In this document: piece by piece, positions 41,689 to 50,867 of the stretch
Layout: each line of letters starts with the position of its first letter
How positions within the stretch are numbered: the stretch's first letter is position 1
Assembly: GCA_937892275.1 (NCBI GenBank)
Contig: CALAVG010000232.1
Coordinates: 1-64,000, forward strand
DNA from: an uncultured Methanomicrobiales archaeon
GTDB taxonomy: Archaea; Thermoplasmatota; Thermoplasmata; Methanomassiliicoccales; Methanomethylophilaceae
Reading direction: 5' to 3'
Length of the DNA: 64,000 bases
Made by a program: the position numbers and the translations under genes
The notes under the pieces: generated by a model
What the model was told of the DNA's origin: nothing
Database searches by the model: none
The model's input: only the letters and a program-made list of their open reading frames with translations

Positions 41689-43302
41689 TCAGCCGAGGAC
41701 GATCATATCCTTCAGTTTCTCGACCACCGACGGGTCCTCTATCACGGCTGCAAGCTCCTCCATACTGGAGAACGGCCTCTCCATCACGAGCTTGCTGGCT
41801 CTTTTCTTTCCGATCCCGGGGAGTCCCGCAAGGGATGACATGGGCATGTGATTGATGTCGAAGGGATACGTTATCCCGGTGATGGAACGGAATCCCCATT
41901 CGGTCACGAAGACGTCGTAGAACTCATCCGTATCCACCTTGTAAGGGATTCCGACGAGCAGCGGGTATGAACCGATCTGCCTACCGAATGTGGTGTTACC
42001 GTCGTTCAGCTCCATGTAGACGTCCTTGAGGATGGTACCGTAAGGTACGATGCGCTCGAGCATGACGCGGTCGATATCCTCCCTGACCTCTTCCTTGAAC
42101 TTCTTGAATCTGTGCTGGTCGACCTTGACCTCGAAAGGCCTTCTCACAGGAAGGACCTGACGGATGTTGATACGGCGGATCATCAGGTCCTCGTCCTTCA
42201 TCCTGTTCAGGATCTCCTTGTCCATCTCGTAGGTCTGCTTCGTCTCGCCGTCGAGTCCGCAGATGATGTTGATTCCGGGAAGGAGTTTCGGCATTCCGCG
42301 TTCTCCCCTCTCCGAACCCACCTTGTTGATGAGTCTGACCGCGTCCATGACCTGGTCGGGCATGCTGTTGAGATTGTTCTCGGTGATCACGAACGGATCG
42401 GCGGTCTCCATACCAAGTGCCAGCACGTTCCCGTCGGTACAGTTGTCGGCTATGATGCGGAGGATCTCCTCGGCCTCTTCCGGATATGTCGCGATGATCG
42501 CAGGGTTGGCGTTGTCCACATGGATAGTGTCGAATCCCATTGCCTTGAGACCCTCGAAAAGCTCCCTCACGGCGGACGGATTCGGACGCGGTGTCTCGGA
42601 GTCGTCCTCTGATCCGAAGGATACGATGCATGTCTGCCCGCCTATCCTTATGTTCCTCACGCCGAGGTCCCTCAGTCTCTGGGCTTCCGCAAGGATATCG
42701 TCGGGGGATCTCATCAACGGTTTCCCTTTCATCGGTTCTATGCAGTAGGAGCATCCTCCTGACTTGTAGCGGTGGCATCCCCTGTATGATTCTATCTCAG
42801 CGACCAATGGTTCTGGGAAGTCCTGATGCTGTGTCACGATGTCGGCACCTAGCATCATCCACCTGTTCCATTCATCCAGGGTCCTGTATCTCTCCAGGAC
42901 CTCCTTACCGGATATACCGTCATAGAGCGAAGCTGCAGGATCCTGTTTGATAATGAAATCGAAGGCCTCGGCCTCCTTGGAGTCCGCAGCCGATCCGCTG
43001 ATCATCTTCCATCCCTTCAGTTTCGGGGTGATCTCCGAGAGCTCCTTGAGGGACATGGGCATGGTTCTCAGATACTTACCTGGCACAGTGTTTCCCGATA
43101 GTACAACGGTCACTGCCGCATCCGGTATCCTCCTGCCCTTGCGGATCATGTCTATGGAGATGTATTCCACCCTGTCTGCACCCGCATCCAATGCGGCCCC
43201 GGCTATGGAGCGGATCATCGGGGAGATGTACGGAGGTACACCTAGGGCAGCGGGATCGTCGATGTATCCGTCGATCAGGGCTATTACAATCTCCTTTACC
43301 AT
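41689..43302 (-). CDS. Radical SAM protein with C-terminal helix-hairpin-helix
   Basis: 537 residues. N-terminal B12-binding-like region (about 1-130), then the cluster motif C-x7-C-x2-C (CHRYKSGGCSYC, near residue 177), the SAM barrel (GGQTCIVSFGSED, GMETADPFVITENN, LPGINIICGLDGETKQTY), an accessory OB/TRAM-like part, and a helix-hairpin-helix (LAGLPGIGKKRASKLVMERPFSS, near 495). The combination is known from archaeal radical SAM proteins of unknown substrate; nucleic acid is suggested by the HhH. ATG 43302 is used; a TTG lies 12 nt upstream. Confidence 0.88.
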   Translation of the reverse strand: MVKEIVIALIDGYIDDPAALGVPPYISPMIRSIAGAALDAGADRVEYISIDMIRKGRRIPDAAVTVVLSGNTVPGKYLRTMPMSLKELSEITPKLKGWKMISGSAADSKEAEAFDFIIKQDPAASLYDGISGKEVLERYRTLDEWNRWMMLGADIVTQHQDFPEPLVAEIESYRGCHRYKSGGCSYCIEPMKGKPLMRSPDDILAEAQRLRDLGVRNIRIGGQTCIVSFGSEDDSETPRPNPSAVRELFEGLKAMGFDTIHVDNANPAIIATYPEEAEEILRIIADNCTDGNVLALGMETADPFVITENNLNSMPDQVMDAVRLINKVGSERGERGMPKLLPGINIICGLDGETKQTYEMDKEILNRMKDEDLMIRRINIRQVLPVRRPFEVKVDQHRFKKFKEEVREDIDRVMLERIVPYGTILKDVYMELNDGNTTFGRQIGSYPLLVGIPYKVDTDEFYDVFVTEWGFRSITGITYPFDINHMPMSSLAGLPGIGKKRASKLVMERPFSSMEELAAVIEDPSVVEKLKDMIVLG

Positions 43303-43342
43303 CTGAGGTATCAACGGACTACTCCTATTTGTTAATGAGTCG

Positions 43343-43534
43343 TCACTTGAACAGGAAGAACAACGGTATAGCTAAGATGAATCCGCTCAGACAGCACGGG
43401 AAACAGCAGTCGTCGGTGCAGTCCATCAGCATGCTGCCGAAGGTCCCGGAGGGATCGCCGGAGAAGGTGTTCTCCGTCCATCCGTCATTCGATTGGAGAA
43501 GATATTTGGTTAGCATGGAGTCGATCGGTTCCAT
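43343..43534 (-). CDS. Small Cys-rich membrane-tail peptide
   Basis: 63 residues: soluble N-terminal part, a CTDDCCFPCC cluster, then a C-terminal hydrophobic helix (GFILAIPLFFLF). It starts 4 nt after the stop of 43539-43769 on the same strand, so the two are probably an operon. I do not recognise it; no homology claim. The Cys cluster next to a tail anchor suggests metal binding or palmitoylation-like modification, as speculation only. Confidence 0.5.
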   Translation of the reverse strand: MEPIDSMLTKYLLQSNDGWTENTFSGDPSGTFGSMLMDCTDDCCFPCCLSGFILAIPLFFLFK

Positions 43535-43538
43535 GCAA

Positions 43539-43769
43539 TCACATGCCCCTGAGTTCCTTCATCTCTTTCCTGAGGGATTCGACCTCTGTCTGGAGGTCGG
43601 AGATCTGCTTGTGCAGCCTATCGAGCATATCCATCTCGACGTAATGCGCATGGAACATGTTGTATTCGAAGCGTTCTCCTCCTTTGACCTGGGCGTATGT
43701 CTTGTTGAAGTAATCCCTTGCGATCTGTTGTGTCGATTTTCCATAGTTGTCGTCCGTGAACCATCCCAT
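43539..43769 (-). CDS. Hypothetical protein with C-terminal coiled coil
   Basis: 76 residues. N-terminal part MGWFTDDNYGKSTQQIARDY is aromatic-rich, and the last 35 residues (MLDRLHKQISDLQTEVESLR...) form a heptad coiled coil. Not recognised. First gene of a likely two-gene unit with the Cys-rich peptide. A ribosome-binding-like GATGATACC precedes the ATG; support is moderate. Confidence 0.55.
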   Translation of the reverse strand: MGWFTDDNYGKSTQQIARDYFNKTYAQVKGGERFEYNMFHAHYVEMDMLDRLHKQISDLQTEVESLRKEMKELRGM

Positions 43770-43907
43770 GGTATCATCTGAGAAGGGCCCCGGTGCGAGA
43801 ATATTTCAATGATTGCCGTGTCAAGTCAGATTCTCTGTCAAGGATATCAGTTGTACCGACAATGAGTAAGATCGATATCGGCTCTTTTTCAACTCTTACT
43901 ACGGTTT

Positions 43908-43955
43908 TATAAGTATAAGTATAAGTTCAAGTATAAGTATAAGTCAAAGTGTAAG
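43908..43955 (+). repeat. Eight-unit TATAAG hexamer repeat in a promoter
   Basis: Perfectly phased units of 6 nt: five TATAAG plus TTCAAG, TCAAAG and TGTAAG, ending 13 nt before the ATG of the AlbA_2 gene. It places several overlapping TATA-like boxes in front of that gene. Copy-number change by slippage would alter promoter strength or spacing. Confidence 0.85.
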
Positions 43956-43968
43956 TGTTGTTGTTAGT

Positions 43969-45465
43969 ATGTCATTACCGGTGAACATTGAGAACATAGT
44001 GTACGGAAAGAGGATAGAGAGCAGCCGTGTCGAATACAAATCCGGCTGGAATCCCACGAAGATCCTGCATACGGTATGCGCCTTCGCCAACGATATAGAG
44101 GAGGTCGGAGGAGGATATATCCTGGTAGGCATCTCCGAAGAGGATGGCCTGAATGTCATCGGTCTCACCGACAGTGAATTGAAGAAGATCGAGAACGAGC
44201 TCTTCAGCATCTGCAATCTCATCACACCCCATTACATCCCCGGTTTCTCCGTGGAAGAGATTGACGGAAAGAAGATAGCCGTCATCTGGGCCGTATCGGA
44301 TGTCAACAGGCCGTTCCGTTGCCCGGTATCCATCGGGAAGAAGAGCGAGATATCAAATTCCGAACGTGCATGCTTCATCAGGAAGATGTCCCACACCATC
44401 AGGGCATCCCAGGAGGAGGAGCTCAATCTCCTCATCAGAAGGGAGAACCCGTCGTTCGACAGTCTGATGAACGTAGGTGCCTCTGTCGAGGATATCCACA
44501 TGAACCTTGTGAACGAATACCTGATCAGGGTGGGCAGCAAGCTCCACCTGAAGGAATACGACAGGAACACGCTTCTCAGGATGATGAACCTGATCAAAGG
44601 CCCCGAGGAAGTCGTGAAGCCGATAAACGTCGCTCTGATGATGTTCAACTCTCATCCCGAGGATTTCTTCCCGTATGCCAGGATCGATGTCGTATTCAAG
44701 AAGGATCCAACAGGGTCCGAAATGACGGAGTACACTTTCGACGGACCCTTGGATTCCCAGATAAGGGGCGCATTGCAGCTCCTGAAAGAGCAGGCCATAA
44801 GCACCAAGATAATCAAGGTGGAAGGGCAGGCCGAGGCGCTGAGACTGAAGAGCTACCCATTCGGGGCGTTGGAGGAGGCCGTTGTTAACGCGGTGTACCA
44901 CAAGAGCTACAGTCAGAATGAGCCAGTAACCATAACCGTGAACCAGGATTCGATCGATATCCTCAATCTTCCCGGGCCCGACCCGAGCATATCGGACGAG
45001 AGCATCAGGGAGCACAGGATGATTTCCACCCATTACAGGAACAAGCGTCTCGGCGACTTCCTGAAGGAACTCGGATTGGCCGAAGGCCGCAATACCGGTA
45101 TCCCGAAGATCATCAAGGAGATGGAGGACAACGGATCCGAACCTCCCGTTTTCATGACCGACGAGGGACGCAGCTACATGAGGGTGGTCCTTCCGATCCA
45201 CAGCGCATTCAGGACATCAGAGCAATCGATTCGGAAAGAAGATGGAAGGAGGGATCCGGCGGATATGGAATCCGACATCCTGGAGATACTCAGGAGGGAA
45301 GGATGCCTAACGACCAGGGACATCTCAGAGAGGCTCGGATATCCCACGATTCCGAGCAACCTGAGGAAGAGATTGAATTCCATGCTGGCCGAAGGCAAGA
45401 TATCGTACCTCTACCCGGAATCACCGAAGTCATCCAAGCAGAGGCTGTGCCTGAAGAGTCATTGA
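43969..45465 (+). CDS. AlbA_2/HATPase_c_4 putative transcriptional regulator
   Basis: 498 residues. N-terminal AlbA_2 (Schlafen-like) domain about 10-130 (ESSRVEYKSGW, GGGYILVGISEEDG...), middle region with PFGALEEAVVNAVYHKSY (about 300-318), the HATPase_c_4 motif, and a C-terminal winged helix (EILRREGCLTTRDISERLG). Such proteins are annotated as RecG-like or transcription regulators, and are often near mobile or defence genes. Promoter is a hexamer repeat. The next gene is malic enzyme on the same strand. Confidence 0.88.
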   Translation: MSLPVNIENIVYGKRIESSRVEYKSGWNPTKILHTVCAFANDIEEVGGGYILVGISEEDGLNVIGLTDSELKKIENELFSICNLITPHYIPGFSVEEIDGKKIAVIWAVSDVNRPFRCPVSIGKKSEISNSERACFIRKMSHTIRASQEEELNLLIRRENPSFDSLMNVGASVEDIHMNLVNEYLIRVGSKLHLKEYDRNTLLRMMNLIKGPEEVVKPINVALMMFNSHPEDFFPYARIDVVFKKDPTGSEMTEYTFDGPLDSQIRGALQLLKEQAISTKIIKVEGQAEALRLKSYPFGALEEAVVNAVYHKSYSQNEPVTITVNQDSIDILNLPGPDPSISDESIREHRMISTHYRNKRLGDFLKELGLAEGRNTGIPKIIKEMEDNGSEPPVFMTDEGRSYMRVVLPIHSAFRTSEQSIRKEDGRRDPADMESDILEILRREGCLTTRDISERLGYPTIPSNLRKRLNSMLAEGKISYLYPESPKSSKQRLCLKSH

Positions 45466-45581
45466 TAGGTTGGAAACCTTTCGATCCGCGGTCACTTATT
45501 CTTAAATATATAGCATCGGAATGAGGGTCATTACCGACAACGGCTGGCGATGGGTATCAGCACGTATCGAGGTGAATTGAA

Positions 45582-46931
45582 ATGGCAAACGACCAGGAAA
45601 TATCCGTAGAAGAGCGTCTGGCCAAGGCGAAGAAGCCAGGACAGGACGCAATGAAGATGCACCCCTACTACGGGGGGAAGATCGAGGTCGTCCCGAAGGC
45701 ATGTGTAAGGTCCTTCGACGACTTCTCCGTTTGGTACTCCCCGGGAGTGGCGGAGCCTTGTAAGGACATCGCAGCTAATCCCGATAAGGTATACGAGCAC
45801 ACATGGAAATGGAACACCGTTGCCGTGGTGTCGGACGGAACACGTGTCCTCGGTCTCGGAGATATCGGACCCGAAGCCGCCATGCCAGTCATGGAGGGAA
45901 AGGGAATGCTGTTCAAGTACCTCGGCGGAGTGGACTGCGTCCCCATCTGTCTGGATACCAAGGATCCCGATAAGATCATCGAGACCGTCAGGCTCATCGC
46001 GCCCTCGTTCGGAGGAATCAACCTCGAGGATATCTCGAATCCCAAGTGCTTCGACATCCTTGATGAGCTCAGGAGGGACTGCAAGATCCCCGTATGGCAC
46101 GACGATCAACAGGGAACCGCAACAGTCGAGGTCGCAGGTGCGATCAACGCGATGAAGCTCGTCGGAAAGAAGCTCGAGGATGCTAACATCACCGTCATCG
46201 GTGCGGGAGCCGCATCCATTGCCATCGCGAGACTCCTCCTCGCCACCGGATTCAAGCCCGAGCACATGTGCATGTGCGACTCGAAGGGAATCCTCAACCA
46301 GTCCAGGTCGGACGTGGAGAAGGATTTCAAGCAGAAGTGGGAGATCTGTAAGAAGACCAACGGAGCCGGCAAGACCGGCGGAATGAAGGAGGCCTTCGAG
46401 GGAGCGGACATAGTCATCGCCGCATCCAAGCCCGGACCGGGGACCATCCCTCCGGAGTACGTCGACCTCATGGCCGATGACCCCGTCATCTTCGCCACCG
46501 CCAACCCGATCCCCGAGATCTGGCCCTGGGAGGCGAAGGAGCACGGATGTAAGATCTTCGCCACCGGCAGGTCCGACTTCCCCAACCAGGTCAACAACTC
46601 GATGGGATTCCCCGCTATCTTCCGCGGAGTCCTCGATGTGAGGGCCAAGACCATCACCGACGAGATGTGCATCGCAGCGGCCAAGTCCCTTGCGGCATCC
46701 GCCGAGAAGAAGGGAATCACCCCCGAGTACATCGTCCCGACCATGTCGGAGACCGAGGTCTTCATCGACGAGGCCGTCGCAGTAGGAGCGAAGGCACAGG
46801 AGCAGGGCGTCGCCAGGCTCAAGCTCTCCAAGCAGGAGATGCACGACAGGGCAGAGTTCATGATCAACAGATCCAGGAACCTCACCGCCCAGATGATGAA
46901 GGAAGGCTTCATCAAAGAATACGTCGAGTGA
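45582..46931 (+). CDS. NAD(P)-dependent malic enzyme
   Basis: Oxidative decarboxylation of malate to pyruvate (or reductive carboxylation). 449 residues of the short bacterial/archaeal type without the phosphotransacetylase tail. Active site features: VWYSPGVAEPCKDIA, GLGDIGPEAAMPVMEGKG, PVWHDDQQGTA (metal-binding Asp) and the dinucleotide fold VIGAGAASIAIARLL (about 198-212). GAGGTGA lies 5 nt before the ATG; a TATA box CTTAAATATATAG lies upstream at 45501-45513. Confidence 0.95.
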   Translation: MANDQEISVEERLAKAKKPGQDAMKMHPYYGGKIEVVPKACVRSFDDFSVWYSPGVAEPCKDIAANPDKVYEHTWKWNTVAVVSDGTRVLGLGDIGPEAAMPVMEGKGMLFKYLGGVDCVPICLDTKDPDKIIETVRLIAPSFGGINLEDISNPKCFDILDELRRDCKIPVWHDDQQGTATVEVAGAINAMKLVGKKLEDANITVIGAGAASIAIARLLLATGFKPEHMCMCDSKGILNQSRSDVEKDFKQKWEICKKTNGAGKTGGMKEAFEGADIVIAASKPGPGTIPPEYVDLMADDPVIFATANPIPEIWPWEAKEHGCKIFATGRSDFPNQVNNSMGFPAIFRGVLDVRAKTITDEMCIAAAKSLAASAEKKGITPEYIVPTMSETEVFIDEAVAVGAKAQEQGVARLKLSKQEMHDRAEFMINRSRNLTAQMMKEGFIKEYVE

Positions 46932-46945
46932 TTCTAAACATTTCA

Positions 46946-46959
46946 GGGCTTTCGGGCCC
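46946..46959 (+). terminator. Terminator after malic enzyme
   Basis: GGGCT-TTCG-GGCCC hairpin followed by ATCTTTCC. The surrounding block is nearly the same as at 13897-13926 after thiolase. Confidence 0.6.
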
Positions 46960-47023
46960 ATCTTTCCATTGATGTTGACAAGTGGGTGCTGTATTCAAAT
47001 ACTTGTTATTATATGGAGTAATT

Positions 47024-47629
47024 ATGATATATACGGGAGAGATGATTCTCGATGGTTATTCATTCGAGGAGAAGCCGTATTCGAACCCACGTATGAAGTT
47101 GAGCAGAGAGGTCAAGGCAGGCAAGTACATGAGGATCAAGAGAGATATGTACGTGACCGACAGAGACATACCTAAGACCGCTCTGGCACAGGCGATTTAC
47201 GGGCCCTCCTATATATCATTCGATTACGCATTGTCATACTACGGGGTGATTCCGGAATTCGCGCACAACGTCACATGCGCAACATTCGGAAAGCATAAGG
47301 ATAAGGCATTCGAGACCGATATTTGCAACTATTATTATACAGATGTACCAACGAAAGTATTCCCAATAGGTATCGAATGCAAGAGGATTTACGATTATGC
47401 ATATCATATCGCGACAATAGAGAAGGCGCTATGTGACAAGCTTTACAAGATTCCGCCGGTGACCAATCGTAACGAGTTCGAGGAGTTACTGTTCGACGAC
47501 ATCAGATTCGACGAGATAGCAATAACAAATCTGGATAACCAATTGATATCAGAACTGAGCGACTCATACAGATGCAGGAACGTGACGATGCTGAATCGTT
47601 ATCTGAAATCATTGGAAGGATTAGCATGA
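47024..47629 (+). CDS. abiEi: AbiEi-like antitoxin
   Basis: 201 residues from ATG 47024, with GGAG 5 nt upstream; the frame extends to a GTG at 46982. Layout fits AbiEi antitoxins: an N-terminal winged-helix-like part (KAGKYMRIKRDMYVT), then YISFDYALSYYGVIPE, a central beta-region and HIATIEKALCDKLYK, the AbiEi C-terminal signature. It binds promoter DNA and neutralises AbiEii. Its stop overlaps the toxin start (ATGA). Confidence 0.82.
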   Translation: MIYTGEMILDGYSFEEKPYSNPRMKLSREVKAGKYMRIKRDMYVTDRDIPKTALAQAIYGPSYISFDYALSYYGVIPEFAHNVTCATFGKHKDKAFETDICNYYYTDVPTKVFPIGIECKRIYDYAYHIATIEKALCDKLYKIPPVTNRNEFEELLFDDIRFDEIAITNLDNQLISELSDSYRCRNVTMLNRYLKSLEGLA

Positions 47630-48480
47630 GCATACTTTCTACAATCGAGAAAGAGCCGACTACAGAGCCGGATGTAGCTCTGAATACCGCAAGGGAGATC
47701 ATACAGGAGGCCATCCTATCGGGTCTGTCCCGTAGCAATTTCTTCGGTCACGCAGCACTCCAGGGAGGTACCTCACTCAGGATCTTCCACGGACTGGATA
47801 GATTCTCGGAGGATCTGGATTTCTGTGTGGTGGAAGACGGGTATGAGGTGGATTTCGACCAGATGTCCGATTACATAAGCAACGAGCTGAGGTCCCTGGG
47901 ACTTGAATACCATCTGGACAAGGTCAAGAGGAGCGACGGCAACATCACCGGATGTTTCATTGAAGGTAATGCAGTGGAGACGCTGTCCCTGATGGGATAT
48001 CAGGAGAAGTTGCTGAAGCAGGTGCATTCGAACACCTTGCTGAAGGTCAAGATCGATATAGACAAAGAGATACCCGGAGGATTCGGTCTGGAACATATCT
48101 ACAAGGCCTACCCATTCAATTACGGGGCCACACTCTTGGATCTCCCGAGTCTGTATGCCGGGAAGACATCCGCAGTGATCACACGTCATTGGGGGAACAG
48201 GGTCAAGGGCCGTGACCTGTACGATTTCGAATGGTACGTGAACAGGGAGGCCGTACTGAACACACGCTTCCTTGAGAACAACCTGATCTGGGAAGGACTG
48301 GTCAAGGAATCGGAATTGAACAGGGATCTGCTGCTCTCCATACTCGAGGAGCGTTTCAACAAGATCGACTTCGACAGCGCTCTCAGCGATCTGAGGGCAT
48401 TCGTTCCGTCGTCCAAGGTGCCGACCGATTGGAACGCAGAACACTTCATTGAGGTGTCCAAAAGACTGATCATGAAGTGA
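47626..48480 (+). CDS. abiEii: AbiEii-like nucleotidyltransferase toxin
   Basis: 284 residues from ATG 47626. DUF1814 nucleotidyltransferase motifs: GGTSLRIFHGLDRFSEDLDF (motifs I-II), LKVKIDID (III) and GRDLYDFEWYV (IV). AbiEii/MenT-type toxins transfer nucleotides to tRNA or GTP and stop growth, acting in phage abortive infection. All four motifs look intact, so the pair is probably functional. In one operon with the antitoxin. Confidence 0.9.
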   Translation: MSILSTIEKEPTTEPDVALNTAREIIQEAILSGLSRSNFFGHAALQGGTSLRIFHGLDRFSEDLDFCVVEDGYEVDFDQMSDYISNELRSLGLEYHLDKVKRSDGNITGCFIEGNAVETLSLMGYQEKLLKQVHSNTLLKVKIDIDKEIPGGFGLEHIYKAYPFNYGATLLDLPSLYAGKTSAVITRHWGNRVKGRDLYDFEWYVNREAVLNTRFLENNLIWEGLVKESELNRDLLLSILEERFNKIDFDSALSDLRAFVPSSKVPTDWNAEHFIEVSKRLIMK

Positions 48481-48526
48481 CCTTCCCAGCGACAACGGTA
48501 AAACCATAGATGATCATCCCTGTTCC

Positions 48527-49750
48527 ATGAAGTCCCTCGAGGCCGTCCTCAAAGAAGTCGAATCCATGGAACAGGAGATCATCGAAACCACTATGGAGAT
48601 GATCAGGATCCCTGCTCTGGCACCTATCAACGGCGGTGACGGAGAATCGAGGAAAGCGGATTATCTGATGACCAGGACCGAGGGTTTCGACCAGGTCAGG
48701 AGGTTCGACGTACCCGATACGGTGGATCCCAACGTAAAGAGGTCCAACATCGTTGCTGTGAAGAAGGGGAAGAGGAAGGAGACCTTGTGGTTCGTCTCCC
48801 ACATGGATGTGGTCCCTACGGGCGATCCGGAGCTTTGGGATACGCCACCGTTCGAGCCTGTCCTCAAGGACGGCAAGATATACGGAAGGGGCACGGAGGA
48901 TGACGGTCAATCAGTGATATCGACCATGTTCGCATCAAGACCTTTCCTCGACCAGGAATTCGGGAGGATGTCCCTTGGGATCGCATGGGTCGCCGATGAG
49001 GAGACCAACAGCACCTGCGGTATACAGTACCTCCTCGAGCAGGGTGTGTTCCAGCCCGGCGATATTATCATGGTGCCGGATCACTGCTCTCCCGACGGAA
49101 GCACCATCGCAATGGCCGAGAAGCACATCATCTGGCTCAAGTTCTGTATCGAAGGGAAGACCACGCACGCTTCCACACCTAGTCTCGGTATAAACGCCTA
49201 CAAGGTCTCCACCATGCTCCTCATGGATCTGATAGAGTCTTTCGACGGCAGGTTCGGGGACAGGGACAGCAAGTATCGTCCCAGCAACTCCACGTTCGAG
49301 CCGACGAAGAGCATAGCTACGGTCGAGAACGTGAACACGATCCCGGGATACGACGAGTTCTGCATGGACATACGTCTCAATCCCTCTTACGATCCCGAGC
49401 TGGTCATAAGGATGGCCCAGGAGATCGCAGACATCTATTCTGAATCCACAGGGGCGAAGATCACCGTCGAGATCCTTCAGAAGGCCATCGCCGGCAGACC
49501 ATCGTCGTTGGAGTCGATAGGATACAGAGCGCTCTGCGATTCCATAGAAGAGGTCATGGGAAGGTCCCCCGAACCCATAGGGATAGCCGGAGGTACCTGT
49601 GCCAATTTCTTCAGGCTCAAAGGATTCGATGCATATGCATGGCAGACCGGGGACGGTGCTCTGCACGCACCGAACGAGTACATGCTGGTGAAGAACGTGA
49701 TGAACGATACGAAGGTCTTCGCCACACTCATACACAAGCTGTGTATGTGA
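48527..49750 (+). CDS. M20-family metallopeptidase/deacylase
   Basis: 407 residues. Zinc-dependent hydrolase: SHMDVVPTGDPELWDTPPFEP (metal His and Asp), GRGTEDDGQS (bridging Asp), WVADEETNS (catalytic Glu pair), and the lid domain (about 200-310). Family members cleave dipeptides, acyl-ornithine or succinyl-diaminopimelate. The GDPELWDTPPFEP sequence fits dipeptidase/diaminopimelate types; substrate not determinable here. It converges with ftsY and ends one base before it. Confidence 0.9.
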   Translation: MKSLEAVLKEVESMEQEIIETTMEMIRIPALAPINGGDGESRKADYLMTRTEGFDQVRRFDVPDTVDPNVKRSNIVAVKKGKRKETLWFVSHMDVVPTGDPELWDTPPFEPVLKDGKIYGRGTEDDGQSVISTMFASRPFLDQEFGRMSLGIAWVADEETNSTCGIQYLLEQGVFQPGDIIMVPDHCSPDGSTIAMAEKHIIWLKFCIEGKTTHASTPSLGINAYKVSTMLLMDLIESFDGRFGDRDSKYRPSNSTFEPTKSIATVENVNTIPGYDEFCMDIRLNPSYDPELVIRMAQEIADIYSESTGAKITVEILQKAIAGRPSSLESIGYRALCDSIEEVMGRSPEPIGIAGGTCANFFRLKGFDAYAWQTGDGALHAPNEYMLVKNVMNDTKVFATLIHKLCM

Positions 49751-50857
49751 TCACTCGAACATCCTCTCGATCATCCACTCGGTGTTGAACTTGACGATGT
49801 CGTCGTATTCCTGACCGTTGCAGACGAATGCGATGGGTTTGCCGATGGTGTGGGCGATCGATAATGCCGCTCCGCCCTTGGCGTCCGTGTCGATCTTCGT
49901 GAGGATCACTGCATCGATTCCCACAGCGTCATCGAATACCTTGGCCTGCTCGATTGCGTTGTTGCCTGCGAGGGAGTCGCCGACGAAGACCTTGAGGTCA
50001 GGCTTGGCGACCCTCACAATCTTCTTCATCTCTTCGATGAGGTTGCTGTTGGTCTGCATACGTCCCGCGGTGTCGACGAGAACGACGTCCTTGAACTTGG
50101 ACCTGGCATGCTCCACCGCATCGAAAGCGACCGCAGCGGGGTCAGCGTCCTGGTTCTGCTTGACAATCTTGCATCCGAGTTTCTCTGCGTGGATGCTCAG
50201 CTGTTCGATGGCTCCTGCCCTGAAAGTGTCGCAGGCAGCCATGACGACGGTCTTCTCCTGGTCCTGGAGACGCTTTGCGATCTTGGCGATCGCCGTGGTC
50301 TTTCCGGTACCGTTGATACCGACGAACATGATGACGGTGGGCCTCTTCTGCTGCGAGATCCACTGGTCGAAGTCGAACTCGTTGATCTTCAGGACATTCC
50401 TGACGGCATCCTTGACGGACATCTCGACGACCTGCTCGAGCGAGTATGAGCGGTCGTACTTCTTTCCGAGGAGGTTCTGCCTCACGCCCTCTTTGATCTC
50501 GTCCGCCACAGGAAGGGCGACATCGGCCTCCAAGAGTGTGAAGTAGAGCTCGTCGAGGATCTCGTCCAGAGCGGAATCCTTGATCTTCTTTCCGCTGTCC
50601 GAGACGATCTCGGAGGTCTTCGGGGCAGCAGGGGCCGTGGCCTTCTGTTGCTTTTGGAGCTTCAGCATCTCCTTCCTGGAGAGCTTGGGTTGCTCCGGTT
50701 CCGGCTGGGGAGCCGGGATAGAAGGTTCTTGAATGGGTTTGTCTGGAGTCACGGATGGGGACTGTTCCTCCTCCTTTCCGAATATCTGTTCCTTGTCCAG
50801 CTCCTTATCGGCCTTGCTGAACAATCCTTTCAGTTTGGATTTGAGAGAATCGAACAT
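49751..50857 (-). CDS. ftsY: Signal recognition particle receptor FtsY
   Basis: GTPase that docks SRP-ribosome complexes at the membrane. 368 residues: a short charged A region (about 1-70, with Pro/Gln-rich PIQEPSIPAPQPEPEQP), then the NG domain with GINGTGKTT (P-loop), DTFRAGAIEQL, DTAGRMQTN and TKIDTDAKGG. It follows pfdA and rplX (LX) in the classic archaeal order LX-prefoldin alpha-FtsY. Confidence 0.97.
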   Translation of the reverse strand: MFDSLKSKLKGLFSKADKELDKEQIFGKEEEQSPSVTPDKPIQEPSIPAPQPEPEQPKLSRKEMLKLQKQQKATAPAAPKTSEIVSDSGKKIKDSALDEILDELYFTLLEADVALPVADEIKEGVRQNLLGKKYDRSYSLEQVVEMSVKDAVRNVLKINEFDFDQWISQQKRPTVIMFVGINGTGKTTAIAKIAKRLQDQEKTVVMAACDTFRAGAIEQLSIHAEKLGCKIVKQNQDADPAAVAFDAVEHARSKFKDVVLVDTAGRMQTNSNLIEEMKKIVRVAKPDLKVFVGDSLAGNNAIEQAKVFDDAVGIDAVILTKIDTDAKGGAALSIAHTIGKPIAFVCNGQEYDDIVKFNTEWMIERMFE

Positions 50858-50867
50858 CCCGCACCAC

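Noticed and set aside
43908..43955. CRISPR-like reading of the hexamer array
   Set aside because: Units are 6 nt and contiguous, with no spacers; it is a simple tandem repeat.
45521..45580. 19-codon ORF (with two Trp codons) ending just before the malic enzyme start, like a leader peptide
   Set aside because: The TATA box at 45501-45513 predicts a transcription start about 45530-45535, downstream of this ATG, so the ORF would not be on the mRNA.
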